Assembly: GCF_000758625.1 (NCBI RefSeq)
Contig: NZ_CP009283.1
Location: forward strand, 137,501 to 201,500
Reading direction: 5' to 3'
DNA length: 64,000 bases
From: Paenibacillus sp. FSL R7-0273
Lineage (GTDB): Bacteria; Bacillota; Bacilli; Paenibacillales; Paenibacillaceae
In this document: positions 40,849 to 49,254 of the stretch, in pieces
Layout of the letters: each line of letters opens with the position of its first letter
Position numbering within the stretch: position 1 is the stretch's first letter
Position numbers and translations under genes: made by a program
Notes under the pieces: generated by a model
Seen by the model: only the letters and a program-made list of their open reading frames with translations
The model's database searches: none
What the model was told of the DNA's origin: nothing

Positions 40849-41082
40849 ATGGATATCCTTTTGAAAGTAGTGCTCCTGATTTTTTCCGTCGGTCTGATTG
40901 CGGTCGTTCTTCTGCAAAAGGGGAAAAGCGCAGGTCTTTCCGGTGCCATCTCCGGCGGTGCTGAGCATCTCTTCGGTAAAACCAAAGCACGCGGTATGGA
41001 ACTCGTACTGCAGCGTGTAACAGTTGGACTGGCAGCCGGTTTCTTCATTATGTCGATCGTTGTTGCCGTTTTTGTTGACTAA
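40849..41082 (+). CDS. secG: Preprotein translocase subunit SecG
   Basis: A 77-residue membrane protein with two spans (VVLLIFSVGLIAVVLL and VGLAAGFFIMSIVVAVFV) flanking the conserved LQKGKSAGLSGAISGGAEHLFGK loop. It aids SecYEG-dependent export. AGGAGG lies 12 bases before the ATG. The order secG-rnr-smpB-ssrA is that of Bacillales. A weak hairpin with T run follows at about 41096-41145. Confidence 0.95.
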   Translation: MDILLKVVLLIFSVGLIAVVLLQKGKSAGLSGAISGGAEHLFGKTKARGMELVLQRVTVGLAAGFFIMSIVVAVFVD

Positions 41083-41331
41083 CCCTGTACTTAATAAGCC
41101 TTTGCCCTGTTCTGTAAGGAATGGGGTGGGGGCTTTTTATTTTTTTGAAATTTTGTATGTATGTTAACGTTGGGCTAATGATAACAGGGATGGCCGGGAT
41201 TGATTTCGTGTATACTAGGGTATGAAGTATATAGAGGTAAAATTTACTTGAAGACTGACAGGCAGAAGAGGACAAGACATACATATTTGCCGGCAGCATG
41301 CGAATGCTGCGAAAGGGCCGAGGTGACTTAA

Positions 41332-44220
41332 TTGATAACACAGGAAATCCTACTTGATTTCATGCGGGAAACCGCTTATAAACCATTGACTTACGACGAG
41401 CTGGTCAGCCATTTTGCGATAGAGGACAGCGCTGCCTTTAAAGCATTTGAGGATTTGCTCTCTGAGCTGGAGCAGGACGGCCGGATTGTGCTGACCCGTA
41501 ACAGCCGCTATGGTGTGCCTGAACGGATGGATCTTTTGCGCGGGCGTCTGCAGGCTCATGCCAAAGGCTTTGCCTTCCTGATTCCTGATGACCGGGAACA
41601 TCCGGATGTCTACATTCATGCCAATGATCTTAAAGGCGCGATGAATGGAGATATCGTATTGATTCGGATTACCTCCAAGAGTCCGTCAGGCGGACGCATG
41701 GAAGGTGAAGTAGTACGGATCGTCAAACGCGGCGTACTGCAGACTGTAGGGGTATTTCAGAGTCTGGAAACGTACGGCTTTGTACTGCCGGATGATAAGC
41801 GGATTAACCGGGACATTTTTATTCCGAAGCAGTCGTTTGGCGGTGCGGTTGACGGTGAAAAGGTTGTCGTCCGCATTGTAAACTACCCGGAAGGCCGGGC
41901 GGCGGCTGAAGGGGAGATCATCGAGATTCTCGGGCATAAGGATGACCCGGGAGTTGACATTCTGTCTGTCATCCGTAAGCACCAGCTGCCGGAGGCTTTT
42001 CCGGCTGAAGTGATGCGGGAAGCGGAGCAGGCCCCGGATTCCATTACGGAAGAGGAGATTGTCCAGCAGGGACGCCGCGATCTGCGCGGGCTGAACATCG
42101 TAACCATTGACGGCGCAGATGCCAAGGACCTTGATGATGCGGTTAATGTGCAGCGTCTGGAGAACGGCAACTACAAGCTGGGCGTTCATATTGCTGACGT
42201 CGGTTACTATGTGTGTGAAGGCTCTGAGCTGGATAAGGAAGCGTATGACCGGGGATGCAGTGTATACCTGGTAGACCGGGTTATTCCAATGCTGCCGCAC
42301 CGGCTGTCGAACGGGATCTGCAGTCTTAATCCCAAAGTGGACCGGCTCACCATGTCCTGTGAGATGGAGTTCAATGAGCACATGAAGGTCGTGAAGCATG
42401 ATGTCTTTACGAGCGTAATCCGGACCAAGGAAAGAATGACCTATTCCGATGTCCGCAAAATCGTTGAGGATGAGGATCCTGAGCTGCTGGAGCGTTACAG
42501 TCCGCTGATTGAGGATTTCCGCCTGATGAAAGAGCTGGCGATGAAGCTGCGGGGTGCGCGGATGCGGCGCGGGGCGGTTGATTTTGATTTTGAAGAGAGC
42601 AAGATCATTGTGGATGAAACCGGCAAGGCCATCGATATTGTTAAGCGCGAGCGTTCTGTCGCCGAGCAGATTATCGAGGAATTCATGCTGGCTGCCAATG
42701 AGACAGTTGCCGAGCATTTCCACTGGCTGAAGGTGCCGTTCCTGTACCGGATTCACGAGGACCCGGATCAGGAGAAGCTGCAGAACTTTATGGCCTTTGC
42801 CGCTAACTTTGGCTATCATGTCAAAGGCCGGGGCAACTCCATCCACCCGCGTGCCCTGCAGGATCTGCTGGAGCAGATCGAGGGTACGAAGGAGCAGACG
42901 GTAATCAGCACGATGATGCTGCGTTCGATGAAGCAGGCGAAGTACGATGCCGAGAGCACAGGTCACTTCGGTCTGGCGGCAGAATATTATTCCCACTTCA
43001 CTTCACCGATCCGCCGTTATCCCGACCTTGTCATTCACCGGGTGATGCGTGAGGTGATTGAGAACGGCGGTGCGCTGACTGAGAAACGGCATGAATATCT
43101 GGCCACCCGGATGCCGGATATTGCCCAGCAGTCCTCCGAGCGCGAACGTGTGGCAGTCGAGGCTGAGCGCGATACTGAGCAGCTGAAGAAGGCTGAATAC
43201 ATGCAGGATAAGGTCGGTGAGGAATTCGATGCAATGGTCAGCAGTGTGACCAGCTTCGGAATGTTCATTGAGCTGGAAAATACAGTCGAAGGCCTGATTC
43301 GTCTCAGCGCCCTGACAGACGACTATTATCACTTCGACGAAGGCCATATGGCGCTCATCGGCGAGCGCACCTCCAAGGTGTTCCGCATCGGCGACGAGGT
43401 GAAGATCCGTGTGGCCAAGGTGAACATGGACGACCACACAATCGACTTCGAGCTGGTCGACATGAAGCCGCGTGCAGCGGGCGAGCACCGCAGCTATGGC
43501 GGCCGTCCGGGCAAGGGCGGCGGCTCCGCCGGAGGTAGAGGCGGACGCGGCGGTAAAGGCAAGCCCGGCGCTGCTGGCGAGGGCAGAGGCAAACCGGGCG
43601 GCGCTGCAGGCGCAGGCAAAGGTGCTGCCGGTAAGGGCAAGTCCGTAGGAGCTACGGGCAAGGCTGGTGGAGCAGCGGGTAAGGGCAGGTTCAAGGGCGG
43701 CGCTGCGGGCACCGGCGCCTGGGAGACGACGCCGCGCAGCGATGCGGCGGAGCTTGGCGGCGCACAGAATAGTGCGCCTGCGCGCGGCAAGCGCGGGGCC
43801 GGCGGCCCGGCTGAGGCCGCACGCCGTGCCTTTGCCGCCCTGAACGGCGAAGCGGGCGGCAGCAGTGCGCCGCGTGAGCGCAGCGGCGGCGGAAGAGGCC
43901 GCGGCGGAGCGGCTGGAGGCGATGCCGCGGGTCGCGGCATCAGCTTCAGCTTCGGCTCCGGCAAGGGCGGCTACGGCGCGCCGGCTGGAGACGGCGCGGG
44001 CAGCGGCGAGCTGCGCGGGGTTGACGCGAACACCCGGTTCACCAGCCGGGAGGACCGCGGGTTTGAGAGCCGCAGCAGCGGCAGCGGCAAGGACAAGGGC
44101 CGCCGCAAGAAGAACGGCGGCGTCTTCACTAGCCCGGCTGTCACGCCGGGCGGCCAGGGCAGCGGCAACGCGGAGAACGCCGTGCGCCGCAAGAAAAAGA
44201 AAAAAAAGTCTCAGGAGTAG
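41332..44220 (+). CDS. rnr: Ribonuclease R with extended C-terminal tail
   Basis: A 962-residue 3'-5' exoribonuclease. In order it shows a winged helix (residues 1-65, [14 protein letters not shown]), two cold-shock/OB domains (about 70-225), the RNB catalytic domain with [16 protein letters not shown] (near 260) and [16 protein letters not shown], and an S1 domain (about 625-710, [24 protein letters not shown]). Residues about 713-962 are a Gly/Ala/Lys/Arg-rich disordered tail ending [11 protein letters not shown], far longer than in B. subtilis (whole protein about 780). The tail DNA is very GC-rich. The start is TTG 41332 behind GAGGTGA. RNase R with SmpB-tmRNA degrades stalled messengers. 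Confidence 0.95.
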   Translation: MITQEILLDFMRETAYKPLTYDELVSHFAIEDSAAFKAFEDLLSELEQDGRIVLTRNSRYGVPERMDLLRGRLQAHAKGFAFLIPDDREHPDVYIHANDLKGAMNGDIVLIRITSKSPSGGRMEGEVVRIVKRGVLQTVGVFQSLETYGFVLPDDKRINRDIFIPKQSFGGAVDGEKVVVRIVNYPEGRAAAEGEIIEILGHKDDPGVDILSVIRKHQLPEAFPAEVMREAEQAPDSITEEEIVQQGRRDLRGLNIVTIDGADAKDLDDAVNVQRLENGNYKLGVHIADVGYYVCEGSELDKEAYDRGCSVYLVDRVIPMLPHRLSNGICSLNPKVDRLTMSCEMEFNEHMKVVKHDVFTSVIRTKERMTYSDVRKIVEDEDPELLERYSPLIEDFRLMKELAMKLRGARMRRGAVDFDFEESKIIVDETGKAIDIVKRERSVAEQIIEEFMLAANETVAEHFHWLKVPFLYRIHEDPDQEKLQNFMAFAANFGYHVKGRGNSIHPRALQDLLEQIEGTKEQTVISTMMLRSMKQAKYDAESTGHFGLAAEYYSHFTSPIRRYPDLVIHRVMREVIENGGALTEKRHEYLATRMPDIAQQSSERERVAVEAERDTEQLKKAEYMQDKVGEEFDAMVSSVTSFGMFIELENTVEGLIRLSALTDDYYHFDEGHMALIGERTSKVFRIGDEVKIRVAKVNMDDHTIDFELVDMKPRAAGEHRSYGGRPGKGGGSAGGRGGRGGKGKPGAAGEGRGKPGGAAGAGKGAAGKGKSVGATGKAGGAAGKGRFKGGAAGTGAWETTPRSDAAELGGAQNSAPARGKRGAGGPAEAARRAFAALNGEAGGSSAPRERSGGGRGRGGAAGGDAAGRGISFSFGSGKGGYGAPAGDGAGSGELRGVDANTRFTSREDRGFESRSSGSGKDKGRRKKNGGVFTSPAVTPGGQGSGNAENAVRRKKKKKKSQE

Positions 44221-44231
44221 ACTGAGACTGA

Positions 44232-44275
44232 GGGGCGCTTCAAGCAGCTTATATGGCTGCTTGGGGCGCTTTTTT
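44232..44275 (+). terminator. Terminator after rnr
   Basis: Outer GGCGC/GCGCT pairing and inner AAGCAGC/GCTGCTT around TTATATG are followed by six T. Confidence 0.88.
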
Positions 44276-44390
44276 GCGCGTCCAGCGCTCTTTTGTGTTA
44301 TATAAGTTGAGCACGTAGATTCATAACGACTGAGTTGTTTGCAGGTACGTAGGAGCATGTTTACTCGGCCGCATAAGATTAGTCACAATG

Positions 44391-44790
44391 GTAATAACAG
44401 TTACGCGAGTCACGCCAGTTACGCGAATCGCACGAATCATACGAATCATACGAATCAAACCAGTCACATCAGGCGGAATCACACTGGTCATAAGTATCAT
44501 AAAAGTCATACGAACAAACTGGTCACACCAGTCATGCGAGTCACATGAGCAACCAGTCACATTCACATAAAGCACATAAAGCACATAAAGCACATAAAGC
44601 ACATAAAGCACATAAAGCACATAAAGCACATAAAGCACATAAAGCACATAAAGCACATAAAGCACACAAATCACACAAATCACACAAATCACACAAAGCA
44701 CACAAATCACACAAAGCACGCAAATCACCAGCCCCATTCACACGAAGTGCACTGGTCATAGTAGTCACACTCAGCAATTTCACGCAATGA
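44391..44790. repeat. Degenerate 9-bp minisatellite array
   Basis: About 400 bases are built on a 9-base period. The core 44564-44725 has 18 units in one phase: 11 identical copies of CACATAAAG (44564-44662), then seven variants of CACACAAA(G/T). Upstream, 44391-44560 holds older diverged units such as GTCACGCCA, GTTACGCGA, ATCATACGA and GTCATGCGA. Occasional 6-, 7- or 8-base units shift the phase. Translation gives X-His-Lys tripeptide repeats on one strand and V-L-Y/V-L-C repeats on the other, but no good ribosome site precedes either, so it is treated as non-coding. Confidence 0.9.
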
Positions 44791-44817
44791 TAACGTGCAA
44801 GCCTTACAGTTTGAGAG

Positions 44818-45006
44818 CCTTACGGACTCAGATGACGTTATAGTCTGTAATGTAGTATTAGGCAGCGACCTGCGAACTCCAGAACCTTTATGTGTGACTA
44901 GATGGTGAAGGACAAGGCTTATCTGGCCAAATAGCGTCATCTGAGTCCTTTAGCGGAACAAATGCTGGAGAAACTGCTAAATAACGTCAACTGTGTCTGT
45001 TAGCAT
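44818..45006. repeat. Three copies of a 26-bp dispersed repeat
   Basis: A motif close to AAATAACGTCATCTGAGTCC plus GTTAGC occurs once on the minus strand (44818-44846) and twice on the plus strand (44929-44955 and 44980-45006). The first two contain a perfect 14-bp inverted repeat, GGACTCAGATGACG at 44824-44837 and its complement at 44935-44948. No gene is seen from 44791 to 45367. A promoter-like TTGCGT-N18-TACAAT for smpB is at 45281-45310. Confidence 0.7.
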
Positions 45007-45367
45007 ACTGAACGGGCTAGGGTGTGGTTAGGGCAATTGTTCCATTGCTGCAGACATAGCTGGTCGAGTCTTCTTTTTACCTAATTAGGATGTAGTACCT
45101 TTCTTGTATTTCTGGCGTTTTCTTATCTATAGAATCGTCTGCCCAGTGAGGACATTTATAAGAAATGATCTTGTACAGTAGACACATTTTGTGAGGTTGA
45201 CAAACTTACTGACATACAGTTGTCAAAATGGGTATTAACGAACAAGCTGATATTAGGCTCAACTCAACAGACGCTCTTCCTTGCGTTCACCGGATCGATT
45301 TTGATACAATATAGATCTGACACTAACTCCGCTTCCTGCGGGGAAATCGATTCAAGGAGTGACTTTC

Positions 45368-45847
45368 ATGGGTAAAAAAGCAGACGGGAAAGTGCTCGCC
45401 CAGAACAAAAAAGCTTCCCATGATTATTTTATTGAGGACACTTTTGAAGCGGGTATGGTGCTGACTGGTACAGAGATCAAGTCGCTGCGTAATGGCCGTG
45501 CTAATATTGGTGATGCGTTCGCTACCATCCGTAACGGTGAGATTCATATCCACAACATGCATATCAGCCCTTTTGAGCAAGGTAACCGTTCCAATCCTGA
45601 CGATCCGACGCGTACGCGCAAGCTGCTGATGCATAAGGTGCAGATCCACAAGCTGCTCGGCTTGTCCAAGCAGGATGGCTACTCGATAGTGCCGCTGAAG
45701 ATCTATGTGCGTAACGGCTATGCCAAGCTGCTGATCGGCCTCGGTAAAGGTAAGAAGCAATACGACAAACGCGACTCCGCCGCCAAAAAGGATGCTCAAC
45801 GCGATATCCAGCGTGCGCTGCGTGAGAAGCAAAAGATCGCCAGATAA
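45368..45847 (+). CDS. smpB: SsrA-binding protein
   Basis: A 159-residue RNA-binding protein that delivers tmRNA to stalled ribosomes. It shows [41 protein letters not shown] and RTRKLLMHK, and the basic C-terminus [19 protein letters not shown] that enters the ribosome A site. ATG 45368 is eight bases after AGGAG; GTG 45359 overlaps that site and is rejected. ssrA follows after about 200 bases. Confidence 0.97.
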   Translation: MGKKADGKVLAQNKKASHDYFIEDTFEAGMVLTGTEIKSLRNGRANIGDAFATIRNGEIHIHNMHISPFEQGNRSNPDDPTRTRKLLMHKVQIHKLLGLSKQDGYSIVPLKIYVRNGYAKLLIGLGKGKKQYDKRDSAAKKDAQRDIQRALREKQKIAR

Positions 45848-46051
45848 CCTTATCCGGGTAACGGGTGTTACCGGAAGACAGAATTCCAGATTGCTCCTTC
45901 AATTCCTTTAACCCACGTGTTAAAGTGTTGATAGATGTGCTATACTGTGTAAGTAAGATTTTTGCTTCGTGGCAGTCCTCAGGTTAGAGGCTGCAGATTG
46001 GATCTCTCTTGCTTAGAAGATCCGCTTGATCCGAAGCGCCCTTTTTAATGA

Positions 46052-46413
46052 GGGGCCGTTCTTGGATTCGACGGGGGTAGTTCGAGCATGAGCAGCGAGT
46101 AGTGGGGACGCGTCCGCTTCATCAACGCTAAAGCCTATTAAACGGCAAACAACAAAACAACTACGCTTTCGCAGCTTAATAACCTGTGTGCGTGCTTCTA
46201 CCCTGCATCGCCCATGTGACAGGGATAGGGGCTAACAAGTAGTGGGATACGCTGTCTGGTCTCCGCCTGGGGTCAGCAGAAGAAGATAATCAGGCTGACC
46301 CAAAGTATAGCCGGTTACGGGGCGATACTCGGGTGACATCAAATCCGTGACTACACTCGTAGAAACTTATGTGCCGTTATCTTCGGACAGGGGTTCGACT
46401 CCCCTCGGCTCCA
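46052..46413 (+). ncRNA. ssrA: Transfer-messenger RNA (tmRNA)
   Basis: The 5' end GGGGCCGTTCTTGGATTCGA pairs with the 3' CGGCTCC plus discriminator A; the T arm is ACAGG-GGTTCGACTCCCCT-like. CCA is not encoded. The tag frame runs from GGC at 46144 to TAA at 46177-46179 and reads GKQQNNYAFAA, a normal degradation tag ending in AA. An extended -10 (TGCTATACT, 45938-45946) lies about 100 bases upstream, so a precursor leader is likely. Pseudoknot-type pairing regions are visible but were not folded. Confidence 0.97.
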
Positions 46414-46427
46414 TATGGAGTAAAGTG

Positions 46428-46454
46428 AAAGACACCTTTAGGGGTGTCTTTTTT
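46428..46454 (+). terminator. ssrA terminator
   Basis: AAGACACC-TTTA-GGGGTGTCTT is followed by six T. The same hairpin recurs at 49155-49181, before the second Rpn copy. Confidence 0.9.
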
Positions 46455-46532
46455 CGTTATAGGTATTTTCCTTCGAAGCCCATTTCAAATGAAAAATGTT
46501 ATAATAAATATTAAAGAATGGAGCTGATGCCG

Positions 46533-47347
46533 ATGGAATTACTCGACCCGCGTGTGGATTTTGTGTTCAAACGGATATTTGGCTGCGAGAATAATAAGGA
46601 TGTGCTGCTGGCATTTCTTAACCGCATTTTTACAGAGGCTGGCGAGCCGCCGCTGACCGAGATCATTCTAATGAATCCTTATACGGATAAAGACGATCCG
46701 CTCGACAAACAATCCATTTTTGATGTTTATGCCAAGACCTCTGAAGGCAAACTGATTGATATTGAGATGCAGCTTTTCAATAAGTATGATATAGAGAAAC
46801 GAACGCTTTTTACTGGAGCAAACGATATGCGAGTCAACTCAGTGAGGGTGAGAAGTATTTAGAGTTGAAGAAATGCGTAACAATCAACATTCTAAACTAT
46901 TCGTTCTTGAAGAACGAGCAATATCATAACGTATTTCATCTACGGGAAGATCGGACAGGGATATCCCTGATTGACGACATTGAGGTTCATTTCTTGGAGT
47001 TGCCGAAGCTGGATGAACATAGTGTTCCGTCCGAAGGCGGATTGATCAATTGGCTGTTGTTCCTGAAAGGTGCCGATACATCACAATGGGAGGTGCTGAA
47101 GATGAATGAGCCGGGTTTGGAAAAGGCCATGGATACTCTGCAATATCTGAGTCAGGATTCGGATGCTAGACGATTGTATGAGGCCAGACAGAAGTATTTG
47201 CATGATGAGGCTTCTATGCTGGGAAGTGCAGAACTAGCAGGTATAAAGAAAGTGGCTAAAAATATGCTTGCCATGAATCTGGATATAAAGACGATTGCTA
47301 AAGCTACTGGATTAACAGAGCAGGAGATCAATGCTTTGAGGAAGTAA
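46533..47347 (+). pseudogene. Rpn-family nuclease/putative transposase, frameshifted copy 1
   Basis: It encodes the PD-(D/E)XK-type Rpn fold: MELLDPRVDFVFKRIFG start, DVLLAFLNRIF, and LIDIEMQLFNKYDIEKRTL with the E-x-Q catalytic signature. Near 46806-46812 one base is missing in a T tract relative to copy 2, so the frame stops at 46862. The remaining part continues in another frame (VTINILNYSFLKNEQYHNVFHLRE, then SLIDDIEVHFLELPKL) to 47347, ending IKTIAKATGLTEQEINALRK. GGAG at 46520 supports ATG 46533. Rpn proteins are recombination-promoting nucleases often found in repeated, mobile-like copies. A sequencing error in the T tract is possible. Confidence 0.85.
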
Positions 47348-47404
47348 AGAATGAGGGAGCATCCTATATGTGGATTCTCCCTTTTCATAAGTTAGGCCGC
47401 TTTG

Positions 47405-47505
47405 TATAGTTACGGGTGCTTCTGGGGTGACATCAAAACTGTAACTACACTCGTAGAAGCTTATGTGCCGTTATTTTCGGACAGGGGTTCGACTCCCCTC
47501 AGTTT
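47405..47505 (+). repeat. Partial duplicate of the ssrA 3' end (copy A)
   Basis: From TATAGTTACGGG to GGTTCGACTCCCCTC the sequence follows the last about 100 bases of ssrA, including GTGACATCAAA, ACTACACTCGTAGAA, TTATGTGCCGTTAT and the full T arm. There are roughly a dozen differences. The acceptor 3' strand is lost. It lies 58 bases after the first Rpn copy. Confidence 0.9.
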
Positions 47506-47594
47506 CTAAAATCCCTTTCCCCTCAAGGGTTTAAGGCCATTTTTGGGAAAGGGGTTCTACACGGGTTAATAGAAGAACGGTATAGTCATTCATA

Positions 47595-47644
47595 AAATGA
47601 ACCCGTAATTTTAAACCATAAGGTTTGAAGATACGGGTTCATTT
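47595..47644. terminator. Bidirectional terminator-like hairpin
   Basis: Perfect 13-bp arms AAATGAACCCGTA and TACGGGTTCATTT enclose an inner AAACC/GGTTT stem. It lies just after the stop of the minus-strand small gene. A similar CCCTTTCCC/GGGAAAGGG hairpin is at 47513-47554. Confidence 0.8.
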
Positions 47645-47656
47645 AATTTATATAGC

Positions 47657-47839
47657 TTACCCAGTATTCTTTTCTGAGTAGCACCATTTACAGCCATTAA
47701 ATCCTTGAGCAAAGTAAAACTGGGCATTATGTGTATCGATTCTATGTTGGGGTTTGATTTCATTAATTCTGCAGCGTGACTCTACTTTAGCGGTTTTGTG
47801 AACTTCCTTTGTATTGGTATTCACTATATAAGTCGCTAT
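47657..47839 (-). CDS. Small Cys-containing protein, possible ATA start
   Basis: On the minus strand a 60-residue frame reads IATYIVNTNTKEVHKTAKVE, then SRCRINEI, and ends NGCKWCYSEKNTG. The composition and the NGCxxCYxEK-TG end look like a genuine small protein with one Cys plus a C-x-x-C pair that could bind zinc. GGGAGGTG stands five bases before an ATA codon (47839-47837) exactly where the initiator should be; no ATG, GTG or TTG lies in frame nearby except GTG six codons in, which has no ribosome site. Either ATA is used or an ATG has mutated. Function unknown; a terminator-like hairpin follows. Confidence 0.6.
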   Translation of the reverse strand: MATYIVNTNTKEVHKTAKVESRCRINEIKPQHRIDTHNAQFYFAQGFNGCKWCYSEKNTG

Positions 47840-47968
47840 AGTACACCTCCCTTCAAATGTATTTTACTGTACGTTATATATAATAATCAGCTACCTTTCA
47901 CTGTTTGTTGTTTTAAATCTAGTAAATAGGAAACACTAGTATTGTAGATTTGAAAGGGGGAATAAGGA

Positions 47969-48370
47969 ATGGGAGCTTGTCGTATATCAATGGTAAGGAT
48001 GGACACAGTGGGAAAGCATTTTCCGAAGAAAAGAGAGACGTTGTCTGAATATGCAGCACTAGAAAACGCCTATCTTGATGGAATGAGAGAAATACTGAGC
48101 GAGGTGGCTGCTAGAAGACATCTTGAATTATGGGGAATGCGTTCTAACAATCCTCATATCAGAAAAGCTAACGATGATTCATCTTATGCAATCGAGTGCC
48201 TGCACAGTAGTTTAAACGAGAATCAACATGAATTGTACGGATTCATGGAAGAGGCTATGAACGCAGAACAGGGTCTCGAAGAAGAGGAAGCTTTTGTAGT
48301 CGGATTTTTGGAGGGATACCGCTTTATAAAAGAGCTCCAAAGATCGGGTGGAGGTCTGACTCTGGTTTAG
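47969..48370 (+). CDS. Hypothetical protein (133 aa)
   Basis: I do not recognise this family. The product is soluble, mainly helical and acidic in its second half (NAEQGLEEEEAFVVGFLEGYRFIKEL), with no signal peptide, membrane span or metal motif. The first 20 residues are basic. Start ATG 47969 is preceded by AAAGGGGG and AAGGA. It is divergent from the small Cys protein gene, with about 130 bases between. Codon use is more A/T-rich than in the core genes. The following gene has its own -10 (TATAAT near 48390). Confidence 0.55.
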   Translation: MGACRISMVRMDTVGKHFPKKRETLSEYAALENAYLDGMREILSEVAARRHLELWGMRSNNPHIRKANDDSSYAIECLHSSLNENQHELYGFMEEAMNAEQGLEEEEAFVVGFLEGYRFIKELQRSGGGLTLV

Positions 48371-48426
48371 AAGATACCACCTGATATGCTATAATAATAG
48401 TAATTATTTAACCGGAGGTGTTCAAG

Positions 48427-48684
48427 ATGCGATGGGATGAAGTTCAGGAGCGTTTTCCGAATGAATGGGTCGTTCTTGAGGCGACCAAGGCGTATTCTAA
48501 GGAAGGCCAGCGTTTTATTGAAGAGATGTCCGTGATTAATTCTTATGAGGATTCTACCAAAGCATTGAAGCGTTACAGTGAGCTGCACCAGGAAGACCCT
48601 CACAGAGAGTATTGTTTTTTTCACACCTCCCGTCCTGAGGTTGTAGCGCGAGAACGATATATCGGGATCAGAGGGCCAAGATGA
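48427..48684 (+). CDS. Hypothetical protein coupled to a retropepsin-like protease
   Basis: An 85-residue soluble protein (RWDEVQERFPNEWVVLEATKA and so on) I cannot assign to a named family. It has the look of small proteins translated just ahead of retropepsin-like genes: YSELHQEDPHREYCFFHTSRPEV. ATG 48427 follows CCGGAGGTG; GTG 48418 is part of that site and is rejected. Its stop overlaps the next ATG as ATGA, so the two proteins are probably made together and may interact. Confidence 0.65.
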   Translation: MRWDEVQERFPNEWVVLEATKAYSKEGQRFIEEMSVINSYEDSTKALKRYSELHQEDPHREYCFFHTSRPEVVARERYIGIRGPR

Positions 48685-49067
48685 ATATAACGGAAATCTA
48701 CGGGCTTCCCTTTGTTAGAATGACAGTTGTGTTTAGGGGGAGAGAGTTAAGGCTTGAGAAGGTGCTGCTTGATACAGGTTCTGCCAGCACGCTTCTGAAC
48801 GCGGATGTCGTACAGGAGATTGGCATGGTACCTGAAGGAAATGATATCGTTGATATTATACGGGGCGTAGGTGGCGTGGAGTATGTGTACACCAAATACC
48901 TGGACTCGATTATAGTCGATGAAGCAATACTTAAGGATTTTCAAGTTGAAATTGGGAACATGGATTATGGCATGGAGATTGACGGCATCCTTGGTTTTAA
49001 CTTCTTGAAACAAGCAGAGGCTGTGATTGATACTGGAGAAATGCAATTGAAAACTAACGTTTGCTAA
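48681..49067 (+). CDS. Retropepsin-like aspartic protease
   Basis: A 128-residue single-domain protein with the aspartic protease signature LLDTGSASTLLN at about residues 29-40 and the hydrophobic flap-following element IDGILGFNFLKQAEAVID near the end, as in bacterial retropepsin-like clan AA proteins. Such proteins act as dimers because each chain gives one catalytic Asp. There is no signal peptide. It is coupled to the 85-residue gene upstream by a four-base overlap. The substrate is unknown. It lies within the ssrA-adjacent accessory DNA. Confidence 0.75.
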   Translation: MNITEIYGLPFVRMTVVFRGRELRLEKVLLDTGSASTLLNADVVQEIGMVPEGNDIVDIIRGVGGVEYVYTKYLDSIIVDEAILKDFQVEIGNMDYGMEIDGILGFNFLKQAEAVIDTGEMQLKTNVC

Positions 49068-49130
49068 ACGACTATCTTGTACAATTCCAGCAGCAGCCCC
49101 CGCCGAATTGTGGCTCTGCATGTCCACGTC

Positions 49131-49190
49131 TCGACTCCATATGGAGTAAAGTGAAAGACACCTTTAGGGGTGTCTTTTTTCGTTATAGTT
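49131..49190 (+). repeat. Duplicate of the ssrA end plus terminator
   Basis: From TCGACTCCATATGGAG through the hairpin GACACC-TTTA-GGGGTGTC and TTTTTTCGTTATAG the sequence is almost identical to 46400-46460, directly after the real ssrA. The copy begins within the last dozen bases of ssrA and leads into the second Rpn copy, so the duplicated unit joins an ssrA end, its terminator and rpn. Confidence 0.9.
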
Positions 49191-49254
49191 ATTTTTCTGC
49201 AAGGTTCAGGACACTTGAAAAATACTATAATAATAACGAATGGAGCTGATGCCG

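Noticed and set aside
43003..44358. Minus-strand Ala-rich frame opposite the rnr tail
   Set aside because: It is the complement of GC-rich low-complexity DNA; the plus frame continues RNase R without a break.
44564..44725. CRISPR array
   Set aside because: Units are 9 bases with no spacers and no cas genes; it is a tandem minisatellite.
44541..44783. Minus-strand hydrophobic Leu-Cys-Ala or Val-Leu-Tyr repeat frames
   Set aside because: They are the complement of the same array and have no start signal or conserved non-repeat part.
44545..44790. Histidine/lysine-rich repeat protein read from the 9-bp array
   Set aside because: No ribosome site precedes the ATG, phase-shifting short units break the frame upstream, and all frames on both strands are open through this kind of repeat, so openness is not evidence of coding.
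47405..47505. A second functional tmRNA or a tRNA
   Set aside because: Only the 3' part is present; the 5' acceptor half and tag frame are absent, so it is a remnant.
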